Source of the DNA: JANNPJ01 sp035474375
GTDB taxonomy: Bacteria; Actinomycetota; Actinomycetes; Actinomycetales; Kineosporiaceae
Direction: 5' to 3'
Length of the DNA: 64,000 nucleotides
NCBI GenBank assembly: GCA_035474375.1
Contig: DATINJ010000288.1
Coordinates: 1 to 64,000, forward strand
The translations under genes and the position numbers were made by a program. Under the pieces are notes generated by a model. The model was not told where the DNA came from and did not search any database. It saw only the letters and a list, made by a program, of their open reading frames with translations. Position 1 is the stretch's first letter; every line of letters begins with the position of its first letter. Shown here piece by piece: positions 42,006 through 50,596 of this stretch.

Positions 42006-43489
42006 GCGACCCGATCGCCTTGTCAACGGCGAACCTGCCCCGGCTGAACCCCCAGGTCGAGCGGCCCACGTACGACCGTAGCCAGGTCAGCGTGGGAATC
42101 GTGCACCTCGGCGTCGGCGGTTTCCACCGCACTCATCAGGCGATGTATCTGGACCGACTAATGACTGCCGGAAAGGCCCTGGACTGGGGAATCTGCGGAG
42201 TCGGCGTACTGCCGTCCGATCGGCTGATGCAGACCGTGCTGCAGGACCAGGACTACCTGTACACGATGGTGGTCAAACACGCGGACGGCCGATTCGAGCC
42301 GCGAGTGATCGGATCGATTGTCGATTACCTCTTCGCCCCGGACGATCCGGAAGCGGTGATCGAGCGGATGGCGGCGCCGAGTACCCGGATCGTCTCGCTG
42401 ACCGTCACCGAGGGCGGCTACAACATTCACGCCGTGACTGGCCGGTTCGACGAGACCAACCCGGACGTCCAGGTGGATGCCGAGCCGGGCGCCGTCCCTC
42501 GGACGACGTTCGGCCTGATCACCGAGGCCCTGCTGCGCCGCTGGGACCGTGGGATACCCGCGTTCGTGGTGATGTCCTGCGACAACATCCCCGGCAACGG
42601 CGACGTCGCCCGGGGCAGCCTGGCCGCCTTCGCTCGGTTGCGGGACCCGGCGCTCGGCGATCGGATCGACCGCGAGGTGCTGTTCCCGAACAGCATGGTG
42701 GACCGGATCACCCCGGCGACCACGGACGACGACCGCGCCGAGGTCGCCCTCCGGTTTGGCGTCCGCGATGGTTGGCCGGTGGTCTGCGAACCGTTCACGC
42801 AATGGGTTCTGGAGAATTGGGACGGCGATCGGCCGAGTCTGGAGGACGTCGGCGTCCAGCTGGTCGAGGATGTCGCGCCGTACGAGTTGATGAAACTGCG
42901 GTTGCTCAACGGCAGCCACCAAGCCCTCTGCTACCTCGGTTACCTGGCCGGGTACCGGTACGCCCACGAGGTCTGCCAGGATCCGCTGTTCGCCAAATTC
43001 CTGTTGACCTACATGAATTCGGAGGCCACGCCAACACTGCATCCGGTGCCCGGCATCGATCTCGACGCCTACAAGCCGAACCTGATCGACCGATTCTCCA
43101 ACCCGCAGATCCGCGACACCCTGGCTCGGCTGTGCATGGAGAGCAGCGACCGGATCCCGAAATGGTTGTTGCCGGTACTTCGGGACAATCTGGCGAGTGG
43201 CGGGAGCATCGCTATGACCACCACCGTCGTCGCGGCCTGGGCCCGGTACTGCGAAGCGATCGACGAGCAGGGCGAGCCGATCGTCGTTGTCGATCGGCTC
43301 GCCGACAGTCTGGTGGCGACCGCCCAGCAGCAGCGCAGCGACCCGCTGGCCTTCATCCGCAACCGGGAGCTGTTCGGTGACCTGGTGGACGACGAGCGCT
43401 TCACCACGGCCTACCTGTCGACCCTCGAATCCCTGCACAGGGTGGGCGCCCGCAAGACCCTGGAAATGCTAACCGAACGCCCGTCCTGA
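42002..43489 (+). CDS. mannitol dehydrogenase-family polyol dehydrogenase
   Basis: A 495-residue long-chain dehydrogenase that oxidises a polyol to a ketose with NAD(P). The N-terminal Rossmann motif is VGIVHLGVGGFHRTHQAMYLD. Further family motifs are VVMSCDNIPGNGDV, FPNSMVDRITPATTDDDR and the catalytic KLRLLNGSHQALCYLGYLAG, including the active-site lysine and NxxH. Mannitol 2-dehydrogenase, arabinitol dehydrogenase and fructuronate reductase all belong here, so the exact substrate is open. The GTG start lies within the permease stop; it is the last gene of the operon. Confidence 0.9.
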   Translation: MSDPIALSTANLPRLNPQVERPTYDRSQVSVGIVHLGVGGFHRTHQAMYLDRLMTAGKALDWGICGVGVLPSDRLMQTVLQDQDYLYTMVVKHADGRFEPRVIGSIVDYLFAPDDPEAVIERMAAPSTRIVSLTVTEGGYNIHAVTGRFDETNPDVQVDAEPGAVPRTTFGLITEALLRRWDRGIPAFVVMSCDNIPGNGDVARGSLAAFARLRDPALGDRIDREVLFPNSMVDRITPATTDDDRAEVALRFGVRDGWPVVCEPFTQWVLENWDGDRPSLEDVGVQLVEDVAPYELMKLRLLNGSHQALCYLGYLAGYRYAHEVCQDPLFAKFLLTYMNSEATPTLHPVPGIDLDAYKPNLIDRFSNPQIRDTLARLCMESSDRIPKWLLPVLRDNLASGGSIAMTTTVVAAWARYCEAIDEQGEPIVVVDRLADSLVATAQQQRSDPLAFIRNRELFGDLVDDERFTTAYLSTLESLHRVGARKTLEMLTERPS

Positions 43490-43495
43490 ATCGGA

Positions 43496-44344
43496 TCAAC
43501 CCGGGATGTAGTCGAACGCGTCCGGGTTCGGTCCGGTGCGGCCGTTCTCGCCGCGATCGAGGCCGGCGATCGTAGCCAGGTCCGCGTCGGTGAGCTCGAA
43601 GTCGAAGAGCTCGAAGTTCTCTTGGACCCGGGACGGTGTCGTCGATTTCGGAAACACGATGTCGCCACGCTGGAGGTGCCAGCGGAGCACCACCTGGGCC
43701 GGTGTCCGGTTGACTCGCTGCGCGATGTCGATGATCACTTGGTCGTTCAGAACCTGGCCTTGAGCGATCGGCGACCAGGCCTCGACGTGGATCCGGTGCT
43801 CGATGCAGTACGCCCGGACCGCTTCGTTCGTCAGGTAGGGGTGCACCTCGATCTGGTTCACCGCCGGCACCGTGTCGGTCTCGGCCGCCAGCCGCTCCAG
43901 GTGCGCGATCTGGAAGTTCGAGACCCCGATCGAGCGAGCCCGGCCGTCGGCGTTGAACTCTTCCAGGGTCCGCCAAGTGCTGACGAAGTCACCGTCGTAC
44001 CGGGTGGGCAGCGGCCAGTGGATCAGGAACAGGTCCACATAGTCCGATCCGAGCGCCGCCAAGGTGCCCTCGAAGGCCCGCCGGGCGTCGTCCGGCCGGT
44101 GAAAGCCATTGTTCAGTTTGCTGGTGACAAACACCTGCTCCCGCCCAAGACCGGAGGCCCGGATCGCGTCCCCGACCTCCTTCTCGTTGCCGTACATCTG
44201 CGCGGTGTCGAGGTGCCGATAGCCGACCTCGAGGGCGGTGATGACCGCCTTCTCGGTGTCGGCCGGTTTGATCTGAAAGACGCCGAAACCCAGTTGCGGG
44301 ATCGAAGCGCCGTCACGAAGCGTGACCGTGGGAACCGCACTCAC
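43496..44344 (-). CDS. aldo/keto reductase
   Basis: A 282-residue AKR of the 2,5-diketo-gluconate reductase/YvgN type. The catalytic tetrad is visible: D and Y in DTAQMYGNEKEV, K in VFVTSKLNN and H in LFLIHWPLP. NADPH-site residues lie in VFPKSTTPSRVQENFELFDFELT. GTG 44344 is chosen because GAGGAG (44354-44359) is 9 bases upstream; the ATG at 44353 directly abuts that site. It converges with the polyol dehydrogenase gene 6 bp away and could act on the same carbohydrates, but co-regulation is not shown. Confidence 0.9.
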   Translation of the reverse strand: MSAVPTVTLRDGASIPQLGFGVFQIKPADTEKAVITALEVGYRHLDTAQMYGNEKEVGDAIRASGLGREQVFVTSKLNNGFHRPDDARRAFEGTLAALGSDYVDLFLIHWPLPTRYDGDFVSTWRTLEEFNADGRARSIGVSNFQIAHLERLAAETDTVPAVNQIEVHPYLTNEAVRAYCIEHRIHVEAWSPIAQGQVLNDQVIIDIAQRVNRTPAQVVLRWHLQRGDIVFPKSTTPSRVQENFELFDFELTDADLATIAGLDRGENGRTGPNPDAFDYIPG

Positions 44345-44456
44345 GGATGTCATCTCCTCGATATCGTCGTCAACTCGGTCAACCCTGCGCCGACCTGCGG
44401 TGTTTCGCAACTTCGCGCACCTTCGCACAACGCGGTACTTGGCTGCGCGGAATGGA

Positions 44457-45671
44457 TCAGTAGCCCAGCGCCATCGACCTGGACAGGACCATGGCGGCGG
44501 CGCCACGCACCGTGGCATAGTCGTCGGCGTCCGCGAATTGAATCCGAATCGGGCCACCCGGATGAGCGAAAGCCTTTTCACGTACCCGAGTTTCGATCTC
44601 GGACCGGAACGACTCACCGGCCGCGACCAGGTCGCCGTGCAGGATGAACAATTCGAGCCCGAGGCTGTGCTGGATGTTCACGATGCCGAGGGCGATATTT
44701 GCGGCGTACTCCCGGAGCAGGGCGGCGGCCACCGGATCGCTCGCCGACCTGGCTGCGAGCCCTCCGGGGCTCATCGTTGCCGAACCCGACATTTCCCGCC
44801 GGGCGGCTTCGGCCCGGATCCAGCGAGTGGTAGCGACCGTCTCCCAGCAACCGCGCAGCCCGCAACTGCACACCTCACCGGAGCGGTCCACCACCGTGTG
44901 CCCGACCTCGCCGCCCGCGCCGCGCGAACCCCGGTGCAATGCCCCATCAAGGATGAAACCGGCACCAATACCCGCACCGAGATAGACGGAACAGAACGAC
45001 TCCTCGCCTCGGCCGATGCCGAACAGCAGGTCACCCAGGGCCTGGGCGCGCGGGTGCGGGTCGACGAAGGTGGGGACGCCGGTGGCCCGGGCGATCTCCG
45101 GGCCGATCGCCAGGCCGTTCATCCACGGCGCCAAACCAACCCGAACCACCGCGCCGGCCTGGGTGTCGACCAGGCCGCCGACCGCGATCCCGATCCCCCG
45201 CAGCGGCGCGGTCGCGGTCGCGATCACCTCCCCCAGGCAGTCGGTCAGCCGGCTGACGATGGCGTGCTGCTTGAGCTTTCGGGTGCCGAACTTGACGGTG
45301 GCGACGGTGACGATCCGGCCGCTGGTGGTGACCAGCGCTGCCTGCACACCGCCGGGCAGCAGCACGATCGCACCCACCGGCCACCCGTCATCGGAGAACC
45401 AGACCGGCCGGGCCGGCTTGCCACCCCGAATTCCGCTGGCGATCGGTTTATGTTCCTGCAGAACACCTTCGTCCAACAACGGCTGGACGATCTGGCCAAT
45501 GGTGGCGCGGGTGGAGCCGGTCAGCCGGGCCAACTCGGGCCGGGCCAGTGGACCATGGGCGTACAGGGTTTTCAGCACCCGGGCGCGATTCAGCTCGCCC
45601 GCCCGGGACGCCGAAACCATGGCCGACGCGATCAATCCTCGGTGCTGTGCTACCACCTCGCCACGCCCCAT
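44457..45671 (-). CDS. ROK-family transcriptional regulator
   Basis: A 404-residue ROK repressor. An N-terminal winged helix-turn-helix (NRARVLKTLYAHGPLARPEL, TRATIGQIVQPLLDEGVL) precedes a sugar-kinase-like domain with GIGIAVGGLVD, VYLGAGIGAGFILDG, and the zinc motif GHTVVDRSGEVCSCGLRGCWET. It should bind a sugar or sugar phosphate. It is divergent from a sugar ABC operon with TTACAAA repeats between. An internal ATG 17 codons on is an alternative start; no clear ribosome-binding site precedes the first ATG. Confidence 0.88.
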   Translation of the reverse strand: MGRGEVVAQHRGLIASAMVSASRAGELNRARVLKTLYAHGPLARPELARLTGSTRATIGQIVQPLLDEGVLQEHKPIASGIRGGKPARPVWFSDDGWPVGAIVLLPGGVQAALVTTSGRIVTVATVKFGTRKLKQHAIVSRLTDCLGEVIATATAPLRGIGIAVGGLVDTQAGAVVRVGLAPWMNGLAIGPEIARATGVPTFVDPHPRAQALGDLLFGIGRGEESFCSVYLGAGIGAGFILDGALHRGSRGAGGEVGHTVVDRSGEVCSCGLRGCWETVATTRWIRAEAARREMSGSATMSPGGLAARSASDPVAAALLREYAANIALGIVNIQHSLGLELFILHGDLVAAGESFRSEIETRVREKAFAHPGGPIRIQFADADDYATVRGAAAMVLSRSMALGY

Positions 45672-45737
45672 TCCAGGTTACCGATGCGTGCAGCGCAGTT
45701 GTCGTTTCGTGACGGTCGAGACCTTGACGGCCCGGAG

Positions 45738-45778
45738 TTTGTACGTCAACCTTACAAATTGTATGGACGACTTACAAA
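45738..45778. promoter_or_regulatory. probable ROK operator cluster
   Basis: CTTACAAA occurs twice exactly 20 bp apart (45751-45758, 45771-45778), and TTTGTA (45738-45743) is inverted with respect to the first copy. The set lies between the ROK gene and the sugar ABC operon. The A/T-rich motif resembles sites used by other ROK repressors. Confidence 0.6.
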
Positions 45779-45845
45779 CCTACGCGACGGTTCCCCTGCT
45801 TCGCATAGGTGAAAACCGGCAGCGATTCCAACAGGAGACTCCCCC

Positions 45846-47108
45846 ATGAACAGACGCTCCCGAGTTCTCTCGGTCGGCCTCGTCGGCCTGACAACTGCGG
45901 CTCTGGCGGCTTGCGGCGGTGGAACCGGCGCAAGCTCGGATGACGATGCGAGCGCAAAGAAGTCGACCACGATCAAACTGGTCGCCGCCGAGTACTCGAA
46001 GGACAACACCTCCGCGTTCTGGACCAAGTTCGCCGCCGCCTACAAGGCGAAGACCGGCAACACCCTGGACGTGCAGGTGGTCAGCTGGAACGACATTGAC
46101 CAGCAGTCCAGCACGATGATCCAGAACAACAACGCGCCGGACATCCTGAACCTTAACGTCTACGCCAGCTATGCCAAGGACGGCTTGCTGTACAGCGCGG
46201 ACGAGGTGCTCTCGCCGTCGGTGAAGTCGGATCTGCTGCCGAACTTCGTCAAGAGCGGGACGTACGAGAACAAGATGTACGGCATGCCCGACCTCTCCTC
46301 GGCCCGAGCGCTGTTCTACAACAAGAAGCTGTACAAGCAGGCCGGGATCGCGAATCCGCCCACCACCTGGGACGAATTCGAGACAGATGCGAAGAAGATC
46401 GCCGCTCTCGGGGGTGGGGTGGCCGGCTACGCCGAGCCGCTCGGGCCGGAGGAGGCCCAGGCCGAGTTCTCGATCTGGATGGTGAACAACGGCGGTGACT
46501 GGAAAACCGACGGGAAGTGGACGATCAACTCCCCGCAGAACATCGAGACGCTGACCTTCTTGAAGAAGCTGGCCGACGAGAAGGTCACCCAGAACAACCC
46601 GGGCAAGACGAACCGGACGGACGGCGCGTTCTCGCTCTTCTCCTCGGGCAAGGCCGGGATGGTTGTCGGCTTCTCGCCGCTGTCCGGAACGCTGGACAAG
46701 GAGAAGAAGGTGGACTACGGGATCGCCCCGATGCCGACCAAGGACGGCAGCGCGCCGCAGACCTACGGCGTCACCGACTACCTGATGGCCTTCAAGAAGG
46801 ACGGCAACCAGGACGCCGTCAAGGCCTTCTACGACCTCTACTACCAACCGGACCAGGTGAACGCCTTCATCAAGGCGGAGGGCTTCCTGCCGGTGACCCA
46901 GACCGGTGTCGAGCAGTTCAAATCCGACCCGACGCTGAAGGTTTACCTGGACACGCTGCCGAACGCGCACCTCACCCCGACCGACGACCCGGGTTGGGAC
47001 AAGGTCAAGCTCGCGGTCCAGCAGAACATCGGCAAAGCTGTGGCACCGAAGGGTGACCCGAAGGCCGTCCTCGACGACCTCCAGAAGCAAGCCGAGTCCG
47101 GGAGCTGA
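45846..47108 (+). CDS. sugar ABC transporter solute-binding lipoprotein
   Basis: A 420-residue family-1 binding protein. The signal peptide ends in the lipobox LAAC, with Cys near residue 23. SBP features include TIKLVAAEYSKDNTSAFWTKF, DIDQQSSTMIQNNNAPDILNL, KAGMVVGFSPLSGTL and YGIAPMPTKDGS. AGGAG precedes the ATG. It heads an operon with two permeases and is divergent from the ROK regulator. The substrate is unknown; the ROK partner suggests a mono- or oligosaccharide. Lysine codons and residues are more frequent than in neighbouring proteins, as usual for secreted binding proteins. Confidence 0.88.
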   Translation: MNRRSRVLSVGLVGLTTAALAACGGGTGASSDDDASAKKSTTIKLVAAEYSKDNTSAFWTKFAAAYKAKTGNTLDVQVVSWNDIDQQSSTMIQNNNAPDILNLNVYASYAKDGLLYSADEVLSPSVKSDLLPNFVKSGTYENKMYGMPDLSSARALFYNKKLYKQAGIANPPTTWDEFETDAKKIAALGGGVAGYAEPLGPEEAQAEFSIWMVNNGGDWKTDGKWTINSPQNIETLTFLKKLADEKVTQNNPGKTNRTDGAFSLFSSGKAGMVVGFSPLSGTLDKEKKVDYGIAPMPTKDGSAPQTYGVTDYLMAFKKDGNQDAVKAFYDLYYQPDQVNAFIKAEGFLPVTQTGVEQFKSDPTLKVYLDTLPNAHLTPTDDPGWDKVKLAVQQNIGKAVAPKGDPKAVLDDLQKQAESGS

Positions 47109-47110
47109 CC

Positions 47111-48088
47111 TTGCCGGCCCAGTTGAGTGAGGCGGGTGTGACCGGACCGGTCGCACCCGCCGCACCTTCCCCCGCAGCACGACGCCGGCGCCGGCTACAG
47201 CCGGGCCGAGCCACCGTGTGGTCCGCGCTGCTCTGGCTGGCGCCGTCCCTGGCCCTGATCTTCGGGGTGGTGATCTTCCCGGCGTACGAGCTGATCCGGG
47301 CGTCGGTTAGCGACTACTCGATCACCGGTCTCCGCAAGGGCTCGGCCGGCCTGAAGAACTACACCGACGTGCTCGCTCACGCCGACCTCTGGGTGGTGCT
47401 GCGGAACACCGCGATCTGGGTGATCGTGGTGGTCGCCCTGACCATCGTGATCAGCCTCGCGCTGGCCCAGCTGATGGCCAAGGACTTCGTCGGCCGGCGG
47501 ATCATGCGCTGGTCGATCATCGTGCCGTGGGCTGCCTCGCTGGTGATCACCGCCCGGTTGTTCACCCTGATCCTGGACTACAACCACGGCATCCTGAACC
47601 GGTTGCTGATCTGGTTGCACCTGATCAATGAACCGGTCGACTTCCTCGGCGACGATCGCTTCACGATGGCATCGATGATCGGTGTCGGGGTGTTCGTCTC
47701 GATCCCGTTCACCGCCTACGTCCTGCTGGCCGGCCTGAACGCGATGCCTACGGACGTTTTCGAAGCGGCCCGGGTGGACGGCGCGCGGCCGAGCCAGATC
47801 TACCGGCACATCACGCTGCCGCTGTTGCGCCCGGCGATCCTGGTCGCCAGCGTGCTGAATCTGATCTACGTCTTCAATTCGTTCCCCGTGGTCTACACGT
47901 TGAACGACCGCAACCCCGGCTTCTCGCACGATACGTCGATCACCTTCAGCTACAAGCTGGCGTTCAAGAGTGCCGAGCACAGCGTCGGAATGTCCGCCGC
48001 CGCCGGGATCTTCAACGTCGCCTTGATCCTGCTGGTGGTCATGGTCTACCTACGCCTGATCAAGTGGAAGGAGGTGACGCAGACGTGA
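47111..48088 (+). CDS. sugar ABC transporter permease (MalF-like)
   Basis: A 325-residue permease with six membrane helices after a polar Pro/Ala-rich N-terminus. The first helix is VWSALLWLAPSLALIFGVVIF, and the EAA loop is EAARVDGARPSQIYRHITLP (near residue 219). The TTG at 47111 has GGGAG 7 bases upstream and is only 2 bp from the preceding stop; a GTG at 47138, after GTGAGGCGGG, is also possible. The stop overlaps the next gene (GTGA). Confidence 0.85.
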   Translation: MPAQLSEAGVTGPVAPAAPSPAARRRRRLQPGRATVWSALLWLAPSLALIFGVVIFPAYELIRASVSDYSITGLRKGSAGLKNYTDVLAHADLWVVLRNTAIWVIVVVALTIVISLALAQLMAKDFVGRRIMRWSIIVPWAASLVITARLFTLILDYNHGILNRLLIWLHLINEPVDFLGDDRFTMASMIGVGVFVSIPFTAYVLLAGLNAMPTDVFEAARVDGARPSQIYRHITLPLLRPAILVASVLNLIYVFNSFPVVYTLNDRNPGFSHDTSITFSYKLAFKSAEHSVGMSAAAGIFNVALILLVVMVYLRLIKWKEVTQT

Positions 48089-48957
48089 CGACGGAAACCC
48101 TTCCCCGCGCGCCGATCCGGAACCGGACCAGCACCTTGCGGCGGATTCGACCGTGGCTGCTCTCGCTCTGGGGGCTGGCGGTCACGGCGGTGTTCGCCGC
48201 CCCGTATGCGGTGATGCTGCTGGATGCGCTGCGCCCGAGTGGCGACGTCCTGGCTTCACCGCCGTCATTCCTGCCGCGGGTCTGGCAGTGGTCCACCTTC
48301 GGCACCGTGCTCGGCGACGAGCGCTTCATCGCCTGGCTGAAGACCTCACTGCTGGTGGCGACGAGTTCGACGGCGATCGTCGTGGTAGTCGCGGTGCCGG
48401 CGGCGTTCTTCACCGCCCGGTTCGCGTTTCCTGGCCGGACGGCGTTCCTGCTGCTGGTGCTGATCACCCAGATGTTCTCGCCGACCTCGCTGGTGGTCGG
48501 CATTTACCGGGAGTTTTTCGAGCTCAACCTGGTGAACACCTATCTGGCGATCATTCTCACGAACTCGGCGTTCAACCTGGCCTTCGCGATCTGGATCCTG
48601 CAAGGCTTCTTCTCCTCAATCCCGAGGGACGTCGAGGAAGCGGCGAATCTGGACGGCTGCGGCCGAATCCGAACCCTGTGGCACGTCATGCTGCCGCTGA
48701 TCCGGCCCGGCTTGGTCACTGCGGTGATCTTCACCTTCATTGCCGCATGGAACGAGTACGTCGTCGCCTTGACCCTGATGCAGGACGACGCGAAGAAGCC
48801 ACTCACGGTGGGGATCAACTCGTATGTCACCGGCTACGAGCAACATTGGGACCAGCTCTTCGCGGCGTCCATCATCGCCATCGTCCCGGTCGTGATCCTC
48901 TTCGCAGCGATCGAGAAACACCTGGTCGGCGGCCTGACGGCGGGCTCGGTCAAATAG
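48085..48957 (+). CDS. sugar ABC transporter permease (MalG-like)
   Basis: A 290-residue permease with six helices, the first LLSLWGLAVTAVFAAPYAVMLL. The EAA loop is EEAANLDGCGRIRTLWHVMLP (near residue 186), and the end EKHLVGGLTAGSVK is typical. GTG 48085 overlaps the upstream stop, and AAGGAGGTGA about 8 bases upstream is a very strong ribosome-binding site. The operon again ends without an ATPase; the MITE-like core copy 2 and a family A palindrome follow the stop. Confidence 0.9.
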   Translation: MTTETLPRAPIRNRTSTLRRIRPWLLSLWGLAVTAVFAAPYAVMLLDALRPSGDVLASPPSFLPRVWQWSTFGTVLGDERFIAWLKTSLLVATSSTAIVVVVAVPAAFFTARFAFPGRTAFLLLVLITQMFSPTSLVVGIYREFFELNLVNTYLAIILTNSAFNLAFAIWILQGFFSSIPRDVEEAANLDGCGRIRTLWHVMLPLIRPGLVTAVIFTFIAAWNEYVVALTLMQDDAKKPLTVGINSYVTGYEQHWDQLFAASIIAIVPVVILFAAIEKHLVGGLTAGSVK

Positions 48958-48963
48958 CCCAAG

Positions 48964-49102
48964 CTGGCCCTGCGCAGGGGCCTTTCAGCACGCCAATGTG
49001 CGGCCGTCACGGACTTCTCCTGCAGGTATGCCCGGGATCTGCGTGCCTGAATGGCTCCTCGCCCGCGCGATCGGACGGCAGGGCATCACGGAAAGTGGAC
49101 TG
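48964..49102. mobile_element. MITE-like core element, copy 2
   Basis: It shares with copy 1 (9825-10002) the left CTGGCC end, GGGGCC-TTTCAGCACGC, the central CTGCAGGTATGCCCGGG, GCGTGCCT-AATGGC and the right CACGGAAAGTGG. The left end is shortened by about 35 bp, so its terminal repeat is incomplete. A family A hairpin follows 38 bp later. It begins 7 bp after a permease stop codon. Confidence 0.6.
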
Positions 49103-49140
49103 GGACCAAAATTCGGTCACTTCGTGATCACGCCCACTGC

Positions 49141-49195
49141 GCCGTGATCATGCACGGTTGCCCGCCTCGTGCGGGCAACCGTGCATGATCACGGC
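49141..49195. repeat. family A palindrome, copy 3 (25-bp perfect arms)
   Basis: Arms 49141-49165 and 49171-49195 are perfectly complementary around a 5-base loop CTCGT; the core is GATCATGCACGGTTGC. It lies between the convergent permease (stop 48957) and cheX (stop 49248). At this length it would be a very stable RNA hairpin, or a cruciform in DNA. Confidence 0.9.
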
Positions 49196-49242
49196 ATTAA
49201 TTTCGAATGATCACGGCATTAATTTTCGAATGATCACGGCAG
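49185..49242. repeat. 22-23-bp tandem repeat growing out of the family A arm
   Basis: Units ATGATCACGGCATTAATTTC+GA at 49185-49206 and 49207-49229 (one extra T), then a partial third unit 49230-49242. The first unit begins inside the right arm of the palindrome, so the array appears to have formed by duplication of its edge. Its A/T content is unusual here. Confidence 0.8.
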
Positions 49243-49247
49243 GGCTT

Positions 49248-49778
49248 TTATGGGAGATGGGCCAGGAGCGGGTTGTTCGCCTGGGTACCCGGCCAGCGCG
49301 CGTCGGTGATCGTGGCGTCGGTGCGGGTCAGCGGCATGACGGCGAGTTCCAGCACCTGATCCAGGAGGACGGCGGCGGCTCGTACCAGGCCGACGGGATG
49401 CTCGGAGGGCATGGTCAGCAGGGCCGAGGACGGCAGCGACAACTGTCCGTGGGTGCGCAGCAGCGTCTTGATGTTGCCGGCCGCGATGTTGCCGAGCTCG
49501 GCGATCACGTCGAGCATGTCGTCCGGCGCGGGGTCGGTGACGCCGAGCAGTTTCGTCGCCAGCCTCGACACAAGCTCGACCGAGGCCCGGACCTCAACCC
49601 CGAGATACCAATCGGCCACGGCATCATGCACCACGAGGCGGGAGACTCCGGTCGGCGCGGCCGGCCGGCGACCGTCGAGAACCGGCGTCGATTCCTCGCC
49701 GAGCACCGAGATGACCATCTCACCGAGCAGCGCCTCCAGATCGGGCACCAGCGACTCAAGGTCCGGTCCATCGCTCAC
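49248..49778 (-). CDS. CheX-like chemotaxis phosphatase
   Basis: A 176-residue CheC/CheX-family protein. The family helix with catalytic Glu/Asn is DMLDVIAELGNIAAGNIKTLL (near residue 88), in the place of CheX E-x-x-N. The preceding strands (GVSRLVVHDAVADWYLGVEV) and the end fit the fold. CheX dephosphorylates CheY-P. GTG 49778 follows AGGAGG at 7 bases, and it overlaps the cheR stop (GTGA). It is last in the operon cheY-cheR-cheX. Confidence 0.75.
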   Translation of the reverse strand: MSDGPDLESLVPDLEALLGEMVISVLGEESTPVLDGRRPAAPTGVSRLVVHDAVADWYLGVEVRASVELVSRLATKLLGVTDPAPDDMLDVIAELGNIAAGNIKTLLRTHGQLSLPSSALLTMPSEHPVGLVRAAAVLLDQVLELAVMPLTRTDATITDARWPGTQANNPLLAHLP

Positions 49779-50596
49779 GAGGTTCCTCCTGTGTGCTGGA
49801 ACACGACGGCCCGGTCCAGATCCCGGCGCTGCCAACCGAGCCCGAGACTGGGAACACTCTCCGCACCACCGAGAACCAGGAATCCGCCCGGTTGCAACAC
49901 CGAGCGGGCATGATCGATCACCCGACGCTTGGTGGCCGGATCGAAGTAGATCAGGACATTGCGCAGGAAAATGATGTCGCAGAGTGGCATGCCGACCGGC
50001 GGGAGCGCCAAATTTCCCCAGCTGAACTGCACCAAGTCGCGAACTTGCTTGCGCAGCAGCCAATTCCGGCCGGAAGATTCGAAGTATCGATGCAGATATG
50101 GCTCGGCACCGCGGTCGACCTCGAGTTGCGTGTAGAGCCCGACCCGAGCCCGCTCCACCATTTGGTGGGAGATGTCGGTGCCGATCACCCTGGCCTCGAA
50201 CTCCGGATGCGCCGGGAGCCAGTCCAGCAGCAGCATGGCCAGCGAGTAGGCCTCTTGACCGCTGGAACAGGCGGCCGACCAGATCACCAGCCGACGGTCC
50301 GCTGAACGCTTAGCCACCTCCGGCAGCAGGTACCGAGTGAATGCCTGGAACGGCACGGCGTCCCGGAACCACAGGGTCTCGTTCGTGGTCAGGGCATCGA
50401 CGACGGCGTCACACAATTTGGCATCGCCGCGCCGCAGTCGACCGATCAGCGCGCCAAGCGTGGCCATCCCGCTGGTTTGAGCCACCGGCGCCAATCTCGC
50501 CTCGACGAGATACTCCTTGCCCGGCTGCAGATCGATGGCGCTGCGTTGGCGGACCATATCGGCGACAAAACTGAAATCCGCCATGGAGATGCTCAT
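49775..50596 (-). CDS. cheR: CheR chemoreceptor methyltransferase
   Basis: A 273-residue SAM-dependent methyltransferase. The N-terminal helical domain (FSFVADMVRQRSAIDLQPGKEYLVEARL) is followed by TTNETLWFRD, the SAM motif IWSAACSSGQEAYSLAML, VIGTDIS, and CDIIFLRNVLIYFD, all diagnostic of CheR. It methylates glutamates on chemoreceptors, for example the protein encoded at 28706. The start overlaps the cheY stop (ATGA). No cheB (methylesterase) is in the window. Confidence 0.93.
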   Translation of the reverse strand: MSISMADFSFVADMVRQRSAIDLQPGKEYLVEARLAPVAQTSGMATLGALIGRLRRGDAKLCDAVVDALTTNETLWFRDAVPFQAFTRYLLPEVAKRSADRRLVIWSAACSSGQEAYSLAMLLLDWLPAHPEFEARVIGTDISHQMVERARVGLYTQLEVDRGAEPYLHRYFESSGRNWLLRKQVRDLVQFSWGNLALPPVGMPLCDIIFLRNVLIYFDPATKRRVIDHARSVLQPGGFLVLGGAESVPSLGLGWQRRDLDRAVVFQHTGGTS

